Below, in pieces: positions 1-6,832 of a stretch of DNA of 34,196 nt; the stretch's first letter is position 1; each line of letters starts with the position of its first letter. This DNA is from a virus. A program made the position numbers and the translations under genes. The DNA lies in the IMG/VR virus record IMGVR_UViG_3300043470_001261, positions 1-34,196 of that record; one strand, given 5' to 3'. The notes under the pieces are model-generated. The model had not been told where the DNA came from. It did not search any database and saw only the letters and a list, made by a program, of their open reading frames with translations.

Positions 1-452
1 GCGAGCCACACCCGATCGGCCTTCCGCCAGAGCGCCCCCTGGCTCTCCCGCGTCGCGCCGTAGATCGCGCGGGTGCGGAGGCTGCGGCCCTCCTTCAGCG
101 CGTGGGCCTCGTCGCACACCATGCTCGACCAGCGCAGCCCGAAGGCCTGGCGCCAGATGGGCGCGCTGCGGATCAGGTCATAGGAGACGATGACGACATC
201 GGCGTCGGGATCGACCGTGTCCGACTGCGAGCGGATGATCTGCACCGAGCAACGGCCGCGGGCCGCCTGGATGTCACGGGCCGCCTGCTCGCGCAGCATC
301 CCCAGCGTGATCCACAGTTGCCGGCCGCCCGCCTCCGCGCCGGCCAGGGCGAGGGGCAGCGTCTTGCCGGCGCCCGGCTCCCACCACAAAGCCGAGTGGC
401 CGAGTAGGAGATCGCGCAGCGCCTGCGCCTGGTGAGGCCAGGGGCGCAGCAT
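1..452 (-). CDS. SNF2/DEAD-like helicase, N-terminal part (cut by window edge)
   Basis: Only the first 150 or so codons are present; the gene continues beyond base 1. The ATG at 452-450 overlaps the stop of the upstream gene as TGATG, so translation is probably coupled. The protein starts MLRPWPHQAQALRDLL, the Q-motif-like entry of SNF2 helicases, then shows Walker A EPGAGKT near residue 30, a VVIVSYDLIR segment and a Walker B box CDEAHALK near residue 115. Phage proteins of this type are ATP-dependent DNA translocases or helicases in replication modules. The gene follows a small HTH gene on the minus strand and belongs to the leftward early operon. The family call is firm; the exact substrate and full length cannot be seen. 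Confidence 0.88.
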   Translation of the reverse strand, partial: MLRPWPHQAQALRDLLLGHSALWWEPGAGKTLPLALAGAEAGGRQLWITLGMLREQAARDIQAARGRCSVQIIRSQSDTVDPDADVVIVSYDLIRSAPIWRQAFGLRWSSMVCDEAHALKEGRSLRTRAIYGATRESQGALWRKADRVWL

Positions 453-688
453 CAGGACAGCGGATCGACCGGGGCGGCGGCGTGGCCGCCGCGCATCTGG
501 GCCCGGAGGTGCTGCTCCAGCGCGTCGGGCAGGAACAGCACGCGGGAGCCGAACTTGATGTGCGGCAGGCGGTCCTTGCGGCACAGGTCGTAGATCGTCC
601 GCAGCGGCAGGCCGAGGAATACAGCCGCGTCCTTCGCGTCTATGGTGCGGCGGAGCGGCGTCGTGGCGGGTGCTTGTGTGTTGTGCAT
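452..688 (-). CDS. Excisionase/MerR-like small DNA-binding protein (HTH_17 type)
   Basis: A protein of about 78 residues with a central helix-turn-helix wing module: the order IDAKDAAVFLGLPLRTIYDLCRK then a DRLPHIKFGSR hinge is typical of excisionase/HTH_17 proteins that bend or mark DNA. I start it at the ATG at 688-686. A GTG at 787 would add 33 residues, but they resemble no domain and would cover the control region. There is no clear Shine-Dalgarno before either start. It is first in the leftward operon and is coupled by TGATG to the helicase gene. It could be a true excisionase partner for the integrase at 2999 or an early transcription regulator; the sequence does not decide. Confidence 0.75.
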   Translation of the reverse strand: MHNTQAPATTPLRRTIDAKDAAVFLGLPLRTIYDLCRKDRLPHIKFGSRVLFLPDALEQHLRAQMRGGHAAAPVDPLS

Positions 689-705
689 GTGTTTACGTTC
701 AACAC
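689..705. promoter_or_regulatory. Inverted repeat abutting the leftward start codon (operator candidate)
   Basis: Arms GTGTT and AACAC flank the 7-base centre TACGTTC, directly against the ATG at 688. The sequence TTACGTTCA inside it occurs inverted as TGAACGTAA at 2384-2392. A protein bound here would block initiation or transcription of the HTH-helicase operon. The binding role is inferred from position and symmetry. Confidence 0.35.
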
Positions 706-937
706 AAAGTGATCTCGCGTCAAACCAAGGGATCATCTCACCCGCGGGCTGTAGTCGTTTGAAACGGATAGGAAACTGGACGATCACGAAATAGTTAACA
801 GGGGGGGCATCTTCTAGCCAAATGTTAATGCGTGCTTTTTTGTGGTGTGCGTGCTGGTTCGCTGTTGGTGCGCCAAGCGCAATCGGTTACGGTGAGCGCG
901 GCGCGCCCACGCGCCGGGTAAGAAGAAAGAAAACGGC
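689..937. promoter_or_regulatory. Divergent control region between leftward early operon and rightward repressor gene
   Basis: This 249-base stretch separates two divergently read HTH regulator genes and is more AT-rich than its surroundings, as expected of a lysis-lysogeny switch. It holds a 17-base dyad at 689-705, a CGTTTGAAACG palindrome near 756-766, a TCACCCGCGGG site at 739-749 that recurs at 33218, a TTGGTGCGCCAA dyad near 865-876, and a 7-bp hairpin (CGGCGCG/CGCGCCG) at 899-916 just before the rightward gene. I could not assign convincing -35/-10 pairs. The leftward longer reading from a GTG at 787 would occupy part of it. Confidence 0.55.
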
Positions 938-1333
938 ATGGTGGTGAAGGCGAAGACCGAGTGGATCAAGGACGCGCTCGTGGCCCGTGGCTACTCGCAG
1001 CGCGATGTGGCGAAATCCTGGGGCGTGAGCGAGGCCAGCGTGTCGCGCTTCCTCTCGGGGACCGAGAACCAAGACCTCCCATTCAGCCGAGCGTGTGACC
1101 TAGCGCAGATGCTCGACATGGGCCTGGACGAGTTCGCCCAGCGCGTCGGCTACCGGCGAGGCAAGACGCCGCCGCCGCCAATCGTCGCGAGCTCGGCGCC
1201 GCCGATCGGCACGACGAGCCTGGCGGTGGGCGAAGGCGGGCGGCTCCGGGTGCTGCTGCACGTCGATCTGCCGGCCACGCTGGCGGGCGAGCTCGTGACG
1301 CTGCTGGGGCGGGCGGCCGAGGCCCAGGCCTGA
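938..1333 (+). CDS. XRE/Cro-CI family transcriptional regulator
   Basis: A 131-residue protein with an N-terminal helix-turn-helix: residues 8-65 read WIKDALVARGYSQRDVAKSW, GVSEASVSRFLSG, then a helical SRACDLAQMLDMGLDEFAQR segment typical of XRE folds. The rest is a Pro/Ala linker and a short C-terminal LLHVDLPATLAGELVTLLGR helix that could dimerise. No LexA/CI peptidase domain is present. It is read divergently from the excisionase-like gene at 688, so it is the best candidate for the lysogeny repressor or Cro-like switch protein. The region before ATG 938 has only a purine run (AAGAAAGAAAA) rather than a strong Shine-Dalgarno, which may keep expression low. Confidence 0.8.
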   Translation: MVVKAKTEWIKDALVARGYSQRDVAKSWGVSEASVSRFLSGTENQDLPFSRACDLAQMLDMGLDEFAQRVGYRRGKTPPPPIVASSAPPIGTTSLAVGEGGRLRVLLHVDLPATLAGELVTLLGRAAEAQA

Positions 1334-1341
1334 TGATCTAC

Positions 1342-1368
1342 ACGCAAGGGCTTGCGTATAGCGCAAGC
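1342..1368. repeat. Overlapping palindromes built on CGCAAG/CTTGCG, shared with 7542
   Basis: ACGCAAG-GG-CTTGCGT (1342-1357) is a perfect 7+7 dyad. Its right arm also pairs with CGCAAGC downstream to give the hairpin GCTTGCG-TATAG-CGCAAGC (1350-1368). The 12-mer AAGGGCTTGCGT (1346-1357) recurs exactly at 7542-7553, again followed by a CGCAAGC arm. It lies 9 bases after the stop of the XRE gene and could act as operator, terminator or attenuator. Confidence 0.5.
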
Positions 1369-1377
1369 TCTGCGGTA

Positions 1378-1412
1378 GAACCTCCACAGGCGATCAGCCT
1401 GTTTGGAGGTTC
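1378..1412 (+). promoter_or_regulatory. Hairpin sequestering the ribosome binding site of the small membrane peptide
   Basis: GAACCTCCA (1378-1386) pairs perfectly with TGGAGGTTC (1404-1412), and CAGGC (1387-1391) pairs with GCCTG (1397-1401) around the loop GATCA, leaving only a TT bulge. The 3' arm contains the Shine-Dalgarno GGAGG of the gene starting at 1416, so in the folded RNA the site is closed. This suggests translational control. It follows directly after the 1342-1368 hairpins, so alternative folds are possible. No U-run follows, which argues against an ordinary terminator. Confidence 0.6.
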
Positions 1413-1415
1413 CAC

Positions 1416-1508
1416 ATGGTTCGCGATGTTTTCTCCGCCGTCTTCGAAGCCGCCTGTCTGGGCGCGGCTTTTATCGGCTTCGCGATGGTGCTGATCGCCT
1501 TCTCTTGA
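1416..1508 (+). CDS. Small hydrophobic peptide (30 aa), putative single-pass membrane protein
   Basis: The ATG at 1416 follows GGAGG by six bases. The 30 codons give MVRDVFSAVFEAACLGAAFI and then GFAMVLIAFS: a charged N-terminus followed by about 18 hydrophobic residues that could span a membrane once. It lies between the XRE regulator and the antirepressor-like gene, in the control region of the phage. Its ribosome site is buried in a 14-bp hairpin, an unusual investment for a chance ORF. Function is unknown; a toxin-like, superinfection-exclusion or lysogenic-conversion peptide are all possible. It is too short for family assignment. Confidence 0.5.
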   Translation: MVRDVFSAVFEAACLGAAFIGFAMVLIAFS

Positions 1509-1756
1509 CGCGGCGCCTGCGTTGCGGGCACCTTGCCGGCGGAGCCTAGAAACCTCCGAACAGCAGCGGTTGCCCCGAAACGGCGTCTCACTTCACGCAC
1601 GTCCCTCCGGGGGGCGCACGGTATGTCCGAAGGTAGCCGCGCGAGCGGCAGCCCAAAGCCATGCGCGCCCGTCTGCTGTCGGGTTTCTAGCCCCCGGAGG
1701 ACGCCGCCCTAGAAAGCGGGTCAGTGCTCCGGCAATACAACAGCAGGAGCACGCCC
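1509..1756 (+). other. Leader region before antirepressor-like gene, no clear gene
   Basis: No convincing coding region is visible. The sequence is rich in short complementary elements: CTAGAAA appears at about 1547 and 1708 and as its inverse TTTCTAG at about 1684, the last two forming arms around a GC-rich spacer. CGGAG/CTCCG arms occur near 1540-1558, and CCGCGCGAGCGG lies near 1637-1648. It is probably a structured 5' leader or a small-RNA locus. A 29-codon Cys-rich frame (1623-1712) exists but has little support. Confidence 0.35.
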
Positions 1757-2386
1757 ATGTTGGCGCTCACCGACCTCGACGCATCCCAAGACGGGACGCC
1801 CCGCATCCTCGACCTCCGCTTGGCGGAGCGCTTAGGTTTCGCCGACAGACACAAGATCCGGCTGCTGATCGAGCGCCACCGAAACGCGCTGGAGCGGTTC
1901 GGGGAGGTTTCCGCCACCGTGGCGGAAACCCTCTCGCCGCTGGGCGGCCGCCCCGCGGTGGGGCGAACCGTCGATCTCAACAAGATTTCCGCCACCCCCG
2001 TGATGGAAAACTTCCGGCCGCTCGGCGGTCGCCCCGGCCGCGCCTACTGGCTCAACCGCAAGCAGGCCCTCTACCTCTGCGCCAAAAGTGAGACGCCGCG
2101 GGCGGCCGAGGTCACGATCCAGATGGTCGAGGTGTTCGACCAGTTTCTGGGGCTGCGCGACGAGGCGAAGACGGTGAAGGTCCGCGAGCACTGGCGCCGG
2201 CCCCCAACCAGCGAGCCGACCGAAACACCCTCCCTCGTCTGGTTCTGCAACGTCGCCCCGGCGACAGCCGTCGCAGCCGGTTGGTCGCGCGTCGAGGCAA
2301 CCGTGCCGACCACCGCCGCCTACGCCATGCAGCGCGCCGCCCTCACCGCCCTCGTCACCGACAACCGGCCCTCTATTCCGCTCTGA
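1757..2386 (+). CDS. Antirepressor-like phage regulatory protein
   Basis: The start is the ATG at 1757, placed seven bases after AGGAG; an upstream in-frame start at 1724 lacks a site. The 209-residue product has the pattern LDLRLAERLGFADRHKIRLL (residues about 18-37) and, after a variable segment, GRAYWLNRKQALYLCAKSET followed by AAEVTIQMVEVFDQFLG. This combination is familiar from phage antirepressor/Rha-like DNA-binding proteins that interfere with repressors or control early genes. The C-terminal 70 residues look unrelated and could be an effector region. The gene sits between the switch and the integrase genes. Its coding sequence contains a perfect 25-base palindrome (1906-1930). The exact subfamily is uncertain. 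Confidence 0.65.
   Translation: MLALTDLDASQDGTPRILDLRLAERLGFADRHKIRLLIERHRNALERFGEVSATVAETLSPLGGRPAVGRTVDLNKISATPVMENFRPLGGRPGRAYWLNRKQALYLCAKSETPRAAEVTIQMVEVFDQFLGLRDEAKTVKVREHWRRPPTSEPTETPSLVWFCNVAPATAVAAGWSRVEATVPTTAAYAMQRAALTALVTDNRPSIPL
1906..1930. repeat. Perfect 25-base palindrome inside the antirepressor-like gene
   Basis: GGTTTCCGCCAC and its exact reverse complement GTGGCGGAAACC flank one central C. A degenerate second copy of the left arm, ATTTCCGCCAC, occurs at about 1985, followed by GTGATGGAAAA. As DNA this is a strong dimeric operator candidate; as RNA it is a 12-bp hairpin within the message. Confidence 0.55.
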
Positions 2387-2438
2387 ACGTAACTACTTGC
2401 GCTCAACGCACACCCGTGGGATGCTGCGGGTGCGCGTT
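2384..2438 (+). terminator. Dyad and hairpin after the antirepressor-like gene
   Basis: The stop codon lies in an imperfect dyad TGAACGTAA-CTAC-TTGCGCTCA (2384-2405). It is followed by a hairpin with arms AACGCACACCCG (2405-2416) and CGGGTGCGCGTT (2427-2438), one mismatch and a 10-base loop, then GCGTTTCGG. It is probably a transcription terminator or attenuator before the integrase cluster. The U-run is weak. Confidence 0.5.
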
Positions 2439-2473
2439 GCGTTTCGGACGCGCTCGTTTGGAGGAGTAGAGTG

Positions 2474-2743
2474 ATGGTCAAGTTCAATGAGTTCGATCGG
2501 TCGCCTGCTGCCCGTGAGGTGATGGGCCAAGCGACACGCGCTGGCGTCACCAAGGAGAGCGTCGGCGAGTGGATGAACCTGGCGGCGCGCTGGGAGCGGC
2601 TCGGCAAGCACGCGGACGCCGCCGAGTGCGCCTGCAAGGCGATCGAGATCCACGAGGCGTGGGGCTCGCGCCATGCCGCCTACGAGATGGCGGAGGGCAC
2701 GCTGGAGCGCGCCCGAGCCATCGCCGCCAAGGCGGAGGGCTGA
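2474..2743 (+). CDS. Small hypothetical phage protein upstream of integrase
   Basis: The ATG at 2474 is preceded by GGAGGAG at suitable distance; a GTG at 2471 is an alternative. The 89-residue product is mostly helical, with a central LAARWERLGKHADAAECACK segment resembling one TPR-like helical hairpin, and it ends ERARAIAAKAEG. It forms a compact cluster with the next small gene and the integrase (gaps of three bases). I do not recognise the family; a helical adaptor or regulator of the integration module is conceivable. Codon third positions are strongly G/C, supporting that it is real. Confidence 0.6.
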   Translation: MVKFNEFDRSPAAREVMGQATRAGVTKESVGEWMNLAARWERLGKHADAAECACKAIEIHEAWGSRHAAYEMAEGTLERARAIAAKAEG

Positions 2744-2746
2744 CCG

Positions 2747-2995
2747 ATGTCCGACCCCGGCAACAACACTGCCGACGCGCTGGAGCGCACCATCGGCAGC
2801 CTGACCACCTACCTGGCGGGCCTGGAGCGTCACCTCGATGAGGCGAGCACCCGCCGCTACGACTGCGAGATCGCGCAAAGGCTCGCCGACGGTCAGGAGG
2901 CCGACACACGCCAGGCGTGCTTCTGGCTGCGCGAGGCGATCGCGAAGCTGGAGGCCGAGCGTGCGGCGCTTCTGGCTGGCAAGGCGGAGGGCTGA
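2747..2995 (+). CDS. Small helical hypothetical protein, in integrase cluster
   Basis: It starts at the ATG at 2747, three bases after the previous stop, with GGCGGAGGG as ribosome site inside the end of the preceding gene. The 82 residues are predicted helical: TADALERTIGSLTTYLAGLE, then DCEIAQRLADGQEADTRQAC and a charged AIAKLEAERAALLAGKAEG end, suggesting a short coiled coil. The junction with the integrase repeats the junction with the previous gene almost base for base (23 of 26). The function is unknown. Confidence 0.6.
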   Translation: MSDPGNNTADALERTIGSLTTYLAGLERHLDEASTRRYDCEIAQRLADGQEADTRQACFWLREAIAKLEAERAALLAGKAEG

Positions 2996-2998
2996 CGC

Positions 2999-4168
2999 AT
3001 GTCGAACATCACTGTTCGCGAGCGCAAGCCCGGCGTCTGGACCGTCCGCGTCGAGACGCGGGGCGCCGCCGGCAAGCGGGCGTTCCAGTACGCGACCGTG
3101 AAGGGCAGCCGGAAGGACGCGGACGCGGAGCGCTCGCGCCTGATGGTCGCCCTGGCGACGACGCCAGGCGGGGAGCCTGCTGATGTGACGAACGTCCTGG
3201 CCGGGCCGACGCCCCTCGACACGCTGACGGTCGGGGCCTGGGTGGAGCAATGGCTCGACACCCAGAAGACCATGAAGGTGTACAGGCCGCAGGCGCTGCG
3301 AACCGTCATCCGCCTCTGCCACTACGTGACGGCCGCCTGGGGGCCGAAGCGGATCTCGAGCCTGACCCGCACGGACGTGCTGAACGGCTTGGTGTCACTC
3401 GCAAAGCGCGGGCTTGGGCCGCACCGGCTCCGCGGCGCCGCAGCCTACGGCAGGCGCCTCATGAAGGACGCCGCGGCGGCCGGCGCGTCGGTAAAGCTGG
3501 CGCATTGGGATGATCTGCCCCTCCCGCGGCGGCCGAAGAGCGCGGGCGTGGTGCTGACCGACGCCGACCAAGCGAAGGTGCTGGCGCATGTGGCCGGGCA
3601 CAGGAAAGGTATGTTGGTGCGTTTCGCGCTGGCGACGGGCGCCAGGCGGCAGGAGATCGCCGCGCTCCAGTGGAGGGACATCAACTGGCGCGCCGGCAGC
3701 GTCAGCATATCGCGGGCTGCGTACTACGACGAAGACGGCGCGCAGCGCGTTGGCGAGACGAAGACCGAGAGCAGCCAGCGCACAGTGAAAGTGCCGAAAT
3801 CGCTCCTCGTCGAGCTCCGCGAACAGCGCCACCGGGACGAGGTCGCCGTGCTTCGAACCGGCGGCTTGGCCGTTGAGGTCGAGGACATGGTCATCTTCCG
3901 CACGTCGCACGGCCGCCCCTGGAGCCTGGACGGGCTGTCGAGCGCAATCTCGGAGGTGCTGACCGAGGCGGGCTACCCCAGCCTGTCCCTGCACGATCTC
4001 CGCCACATGCACGCCACGGCCCTGCTGCGGGCGAAGCTGTCGCCGCGGGCGGTCCAGCGCCGCATGGGCCACAGCGACATCAGCGTGACGCTCGGCGTTT
4101 ACGGCCACGTCCTACCGGACGACGACGACACCCTGGCCGAAGCGATGGATCAGATCATCAACAGGTAG
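2999..4168 (+). CDS. int: Tyrosine recombinase/integrase
   Basis: A complete 389-residue phage integrase that catalyses site-specific recombination between phage and host attachment sites. The N-terminal arm-binding region (VRERKPGVWTVRVETRG) is followed by a core-binding SAM-like domain around residues 75-170, then the catalytic domain. All catalytic residues are visible: R216 in ATGARRQEIAAL, K255 in ETKTESSQRTV, H332 and R335 in SLHDLRHMHAT, H358 in RRMGHSDISV, and the nucleophile Y368 in GVYGHV. It is last in a three-gene cluster and is closed by a strong hairpin at 4237. The attachment core could not be identified from the window because no second copy or tRNA end is present. Confidence 0.95.
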   Translation: MSNITVRERKPGVWTVRVETRGAAGKRAFQYATVKGSRKDADAERSRLMVALATTPGGEPADVTNVLAGPTPLDTLTVGAWVEQWLDTQKTMKVYRPQALRTVIRLCHYVTAAWGPKRISSLTRTDVLNGLVSLAKRGLGPHRLRGAAAYGRRLMKDAAAAGASVKLAHWDDLPLPRRPKSAGVVLTDADQAKVLAHVAGHRKGMLVRFALATGARRQEIAALQWRDINWRAGSVSISRAAYYDEDGAQRVGETKTESSQRTVKVPKSLLVELREQRHRDEVAVLRTGGLAVEVEDMVIFRTSHGRPWSLDGLSSAISEVLTEAGYPSLSLHDLRHMHATALLRAKLSPRAVQRRMGHSDISVTLGVYGHVLPDDDDTLAEAMDQIINR

Positions 4169-4236
4169 GGGGCCGCGTGTGCGGGCGTCCCCACATCCTG
4201 TGGCTTGCGCGGACCACACAAGACCTTGCATCAATG

Positions 4237-4267
4237 TCGGCCCCGGCGGGCGAACCGCCGGGGCCGA
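4237..4267 (+). terminator. Strong terminator-like hairpin after the integrase
   Basis: TCGGCCCCGGCGG pairs perfectly over 13 bases with CCGCCGGGGCCGA around a GCGAA loop, followed by TCGTTT. It lies between the integrase stop and the primase ribosome site GGAGGTAGGAG, so it separates the lysogeny module from the replication module. The short T-run makes it a moderate intrinsic terminator by sequence; the stem itself is exceptional. Confidence 0.75.
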
Positions 4268-4285
4268 TCGTTTGGAGGTAGGAGC

Positions 4286-6832
4286 ATGGACCAGAAGTCA
4301 GCCCAGCCCGGCGCCGATAGTGAGGGCGCCGCTGGAAGAGATGCACCAGCATCCACAGCGAGTGCAAGCGCATCAACAGCAAGGCCGCTTCCCGCTGCGC
4401 TCGCGCCGCTGGCCGACCGCAGGCTGTGGGTCATCTGGCGCCTGGAGGCGCGGGCCAATGGCAAGCCGACCAAGCGGCCCTACCGGCCGACGCAGACGGG
4501 CCGCCTGGCGCGGGTGAACGACCCGCGGACCTGGGGCAGCTTGCGGGACGCGCAACAGGCCGCCGGGCTCGGGCAGGCGGATGGCATCGGCCTGGTGCTG
4601 CTCCAGGCGGAGGGGTACGGGGCCCTGGATCTGGACAAGTGCCGGCACCCCGAGACGGGCGAGCTCGACGCTTGGGCGCAGGAGATCCTTGATCGGTGCC
4701 CTGGTGCGTATGTCGAGGTGACGCCCAGCGGGGCCGGGCTGCGGGTGATCGGGCGCTGCGACCTCGACACCGGCTTCCAGTCGGTGCTGCGCGTGGACGG
4801 CAGCGTGGCGGGGGCCCAGGTCGAGATCTACCACCTTGCGCCGCGCTACATCACCGTCACCGGCCAGCAGATCGCGGGCCCGGCCAGCGCCGACGAGCTC
4901 GGCGACATCTCGGACGTAGTGCTCGACCTGGCCGTGAGGGCAGCCGAGCAGAAGCCGGTGACCGGCGACGCGCCGATCGCCCAGAACCCTGACGCGCTCG
5001 GGGAGGTGGAGGACATCGTGGCCGCCCTGGCCGCGATCCCGAATGAGGATCTCGGGTGGGACGACTGGTCGCGGATCGGCATGGCCGCCTGGCGCGCCTC
5101 CGGCGGATCACCGGATGGCTTCGACGCATGGGCCGCCTGGTCCGAGCGCAGCAGCAAGCATGACCCGGCGGCCTGCGAGGAGCGCTGGGATCACTGGGGC
5201 TCGTCCTCGCCGCCTGACCGCATCGGGATGGGCTCGCTGGTGCATGAGGCCCGCTTCCATCAGCCCAACTGGACGCACCCGTCGCGGCGGGTGAACGCCC
5301 GCGAGGCCTTCGACGACGCCGGGGACGCGGCTGGCGTGGCCGCGATGGAGGCCGCGGGGGAGAAGCAGGCGGGCGAGCGGGACGTGCTGCGCGGGGTGTT
5401 GGCGAAGGTGGCCTGGATGCCCGCCCGCGAGCAGTTCCTGCGCCTCGACAACGGGCTGATGCTGACGAAGGAGGGCTTCAACACCTCCAGCGATCTCGGC
5501 CTGGCGCTGCTCGATGTGATCCCGACGAACAAGAACGGCCGCCTCATTCAGAGGCCGGCAGACTTCGCCATCGAGGCCGGCGTGCGCCAGGTCGTCGGAA
5601 CGCTGCACCTCCCCGGCCGCGAGCGGCTCGCGCGCTTCAAGTGGGGCGAGGGCAAGGGGGCCGCGCTCTGGTTCAACACATGGACGCCGCCGGAGCGCCT
5701 GGTCGGCATGGCGCCTTCCCGCGACGATGACCCTCGCATCGCCTGGTTCATCCGCTTCGCCCAGCGCCTGATCCCCGACGAGAACGAGCTCGGCATGCTG
5801 TTCGACTACTTCGCCGATCGCATCCAGCGGCCGGAGGTGAAATGCCTCTGGGCTCCGGTGCTGTTCGGCGAGCAGGGCAACGGGAAGGACACGCTGCTCG
5901 ACTGCTGGATCCGGTACGGCATCGGGCGGCACAACGTCGCCTGGGTGGCCGGCATGAAGCTGCGCGCCGAGCAGACCGAGACGCCGTGGGTGGAGAAGCA
6001 CATCGTCTCGGTGGCCGAGCTCCCGAGCTTCCATAAGGCCGACATGTACGACTTTCTAAAGGAGAAGATCACGGGCGACAGCAGCGGGGCCCAGATCGCC
6101 CGGCGCCTCTATCGGGACACCTACATCGCGCCCGATCATGCCTGTTGGATCCTCACCACCAACAACGCCGACGCGCTGGCGCTGCCGAGCGCCGATGAGC
6201 GGCGGTTCTTCATCGTGCTCTGCGCGGGGCCGACGCTGACGGCGCCGGAGATCGAGGAGCTCCGCGGCCACATGACCGAGGAGAACCTGATGGCGGTCGC
6301 GGCCTGGCTGCGGCAGCGCCGCGTGGGCGTCACGCAGTGGGGCGATCTCGGCACCTACAGCGCGCACCGCTGCCCGGCTCCGACCGCGGCGAAGCGGATG
6401 ATGGCGGAAGCCGGCAGGCATCCGGTTCAGCGCTGGGTGGAGGAGTGGCTGGCGCAGACGGCGCAGACGGGCCGCACGGTCATCTCGGCCAATGAGGTCG
6501 AAGAGGCTTTCGAAAACGCCCAGCGCTCGGGCTTCGGCTCCGTCAAGGTGTCATGGAGCCAGCAGAAGGCCGGCGCCGGGCTGAAGGCGGCCGGCTGGTC
6601 GAACGATGGCGACACGCAGATCTGGCTGGTGCCGCGCTCGATGGGCGTCGTCGTGCGCCGCCGGGTGTGGTGGCGGAAGGAGGCTTGGGAGGGCGATGCA
6701 CTCACGGGGACGGCTCTGCGCGAGAGGCTGTTTGCCGAGGCGCCGGAAATTCGGGAGCAGGCGGAGGAAATTGAGCGGGAAATTCGGCGCGCAAAGATGG
6801 CGATCGCCGATGGCGCGGGGGGCGGGGTGTGA
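4286..6832 (+). CDS. Primase-helicase (AEP/NrS-1-like primase with PriCT-2 and SF3-type helicase)
   Basis: The start is the ATG at 4286 behind GGAGGTAGGAG; the frame is open 27 codons further upstream but would run through the terminator. The 848-residue protein has a Ser/Ala-rich tail (1-40), an archaeo-eukaryotic-type primase region (about 45-235) with the DLD metal motif at 115-117 and PSGAGLRV at 147-154, a PriCT-2-like segment (about 240-330: DLGWDDWSRIGMAAWRASGG), and a C-terminal superfamily 3 helicase region with Walker A GEQGNGKDT near residue 530, followed by WVEKHIVSVAEL and an ILTTNNADALALP sensor-like motif. It should prime and unwind DNA at the phage origin. It stands alone between a terminator and an AT-rich island. 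Confidence 0.85.
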   Translation: MDQKSAQPGADSEGAAGRDAPASTASASASTARPLPAALAPLADRRLWVIWRLEARANGKPTKRPYRPTQTGRLARVNDPRTWGSLRDAQQAAGLGQADGIGLVLLQAEGYGALDLDKCRHPETGELDAWAQEILDRCPGAYVEVTPSGAGLRVIGRCDLDTGFQSVLRVDGSVAGAQVEIYHLAPRYITVTGQQIAGPASADELGDISDVVLDLAVRAAEQKPVTGDAPIAQNPDALGEVEDIVAALAAIPNEDLGWDDWSRIGMAAWRASGGSPDGFDAWAAWSERSSKHDPAACEERWDHWGSSSPPDRIGMGSLVHEARFHQPNWTHPSRRVNAREAFDDAGDAAGVAAMEAAGEKQAGERDVLRGVLAKVAWMPAREQFLRLDNGLMLTKEGFNTSSDLGLALLDVIPTNKNGRLIQRPADFAIEAGVRQVVGTLHLPGRERLARFKWGEGKGAALWFNTWTPPERLVGMAPSRDDDPRIAWFIRFAQRLIPDENELGMLFDYFADRIQRPEVKCLWAPVLFGEQGNGKDTLLDCWIRYGIGRHNVAWVAGMKLRAEQTETPWVEKHIVSVAELPSFHKADMYDFLKEKITGDSSGAQIARRLYRDTYIAPDHACWILTTNNADALALPSADERRFFIVLCAGPTLTAPEIEELRGHMTEENLMAVAAWLRQRRVGVTQWGDLGTYSAHRCPAPTAAKRMMAEAGRHPVQRWVEEWLAQTAQTGRTVISANEVEEAFENAQRSGFGSVKVSWSQQKAGAGLKAAGWSNDGDTQIWLVPRSMGVVVRRRVWWRKEAWEGDALTGTALRERLFAEAPEIREQAEEIEREIRRAKMAIADGAGGGV

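Noticed and set aside
1623-1712. Cys-rich 29-codon frame in the antirepressor leader
   Set aside because: No good ribosome site, overlapping structured elements and no recognisable composition beyond Cys/Pro/Arg; kept only as a remark in the leader entry.
2393-3322. Minus-strand frame of 309 codons opposite the small genes and the integrase start
   Set aside because: It is antisense to a coupled gene cluster with clear ribosome sites and shows no recognisable motif.
4169-4285. Search for an attachment site (attP) beside the integrase
   Set aside because: No duplicated core, tRNA 3' end or flanking arm repeats could be recognised in the gap apart from the terminator hairpin; the host partner is needed.
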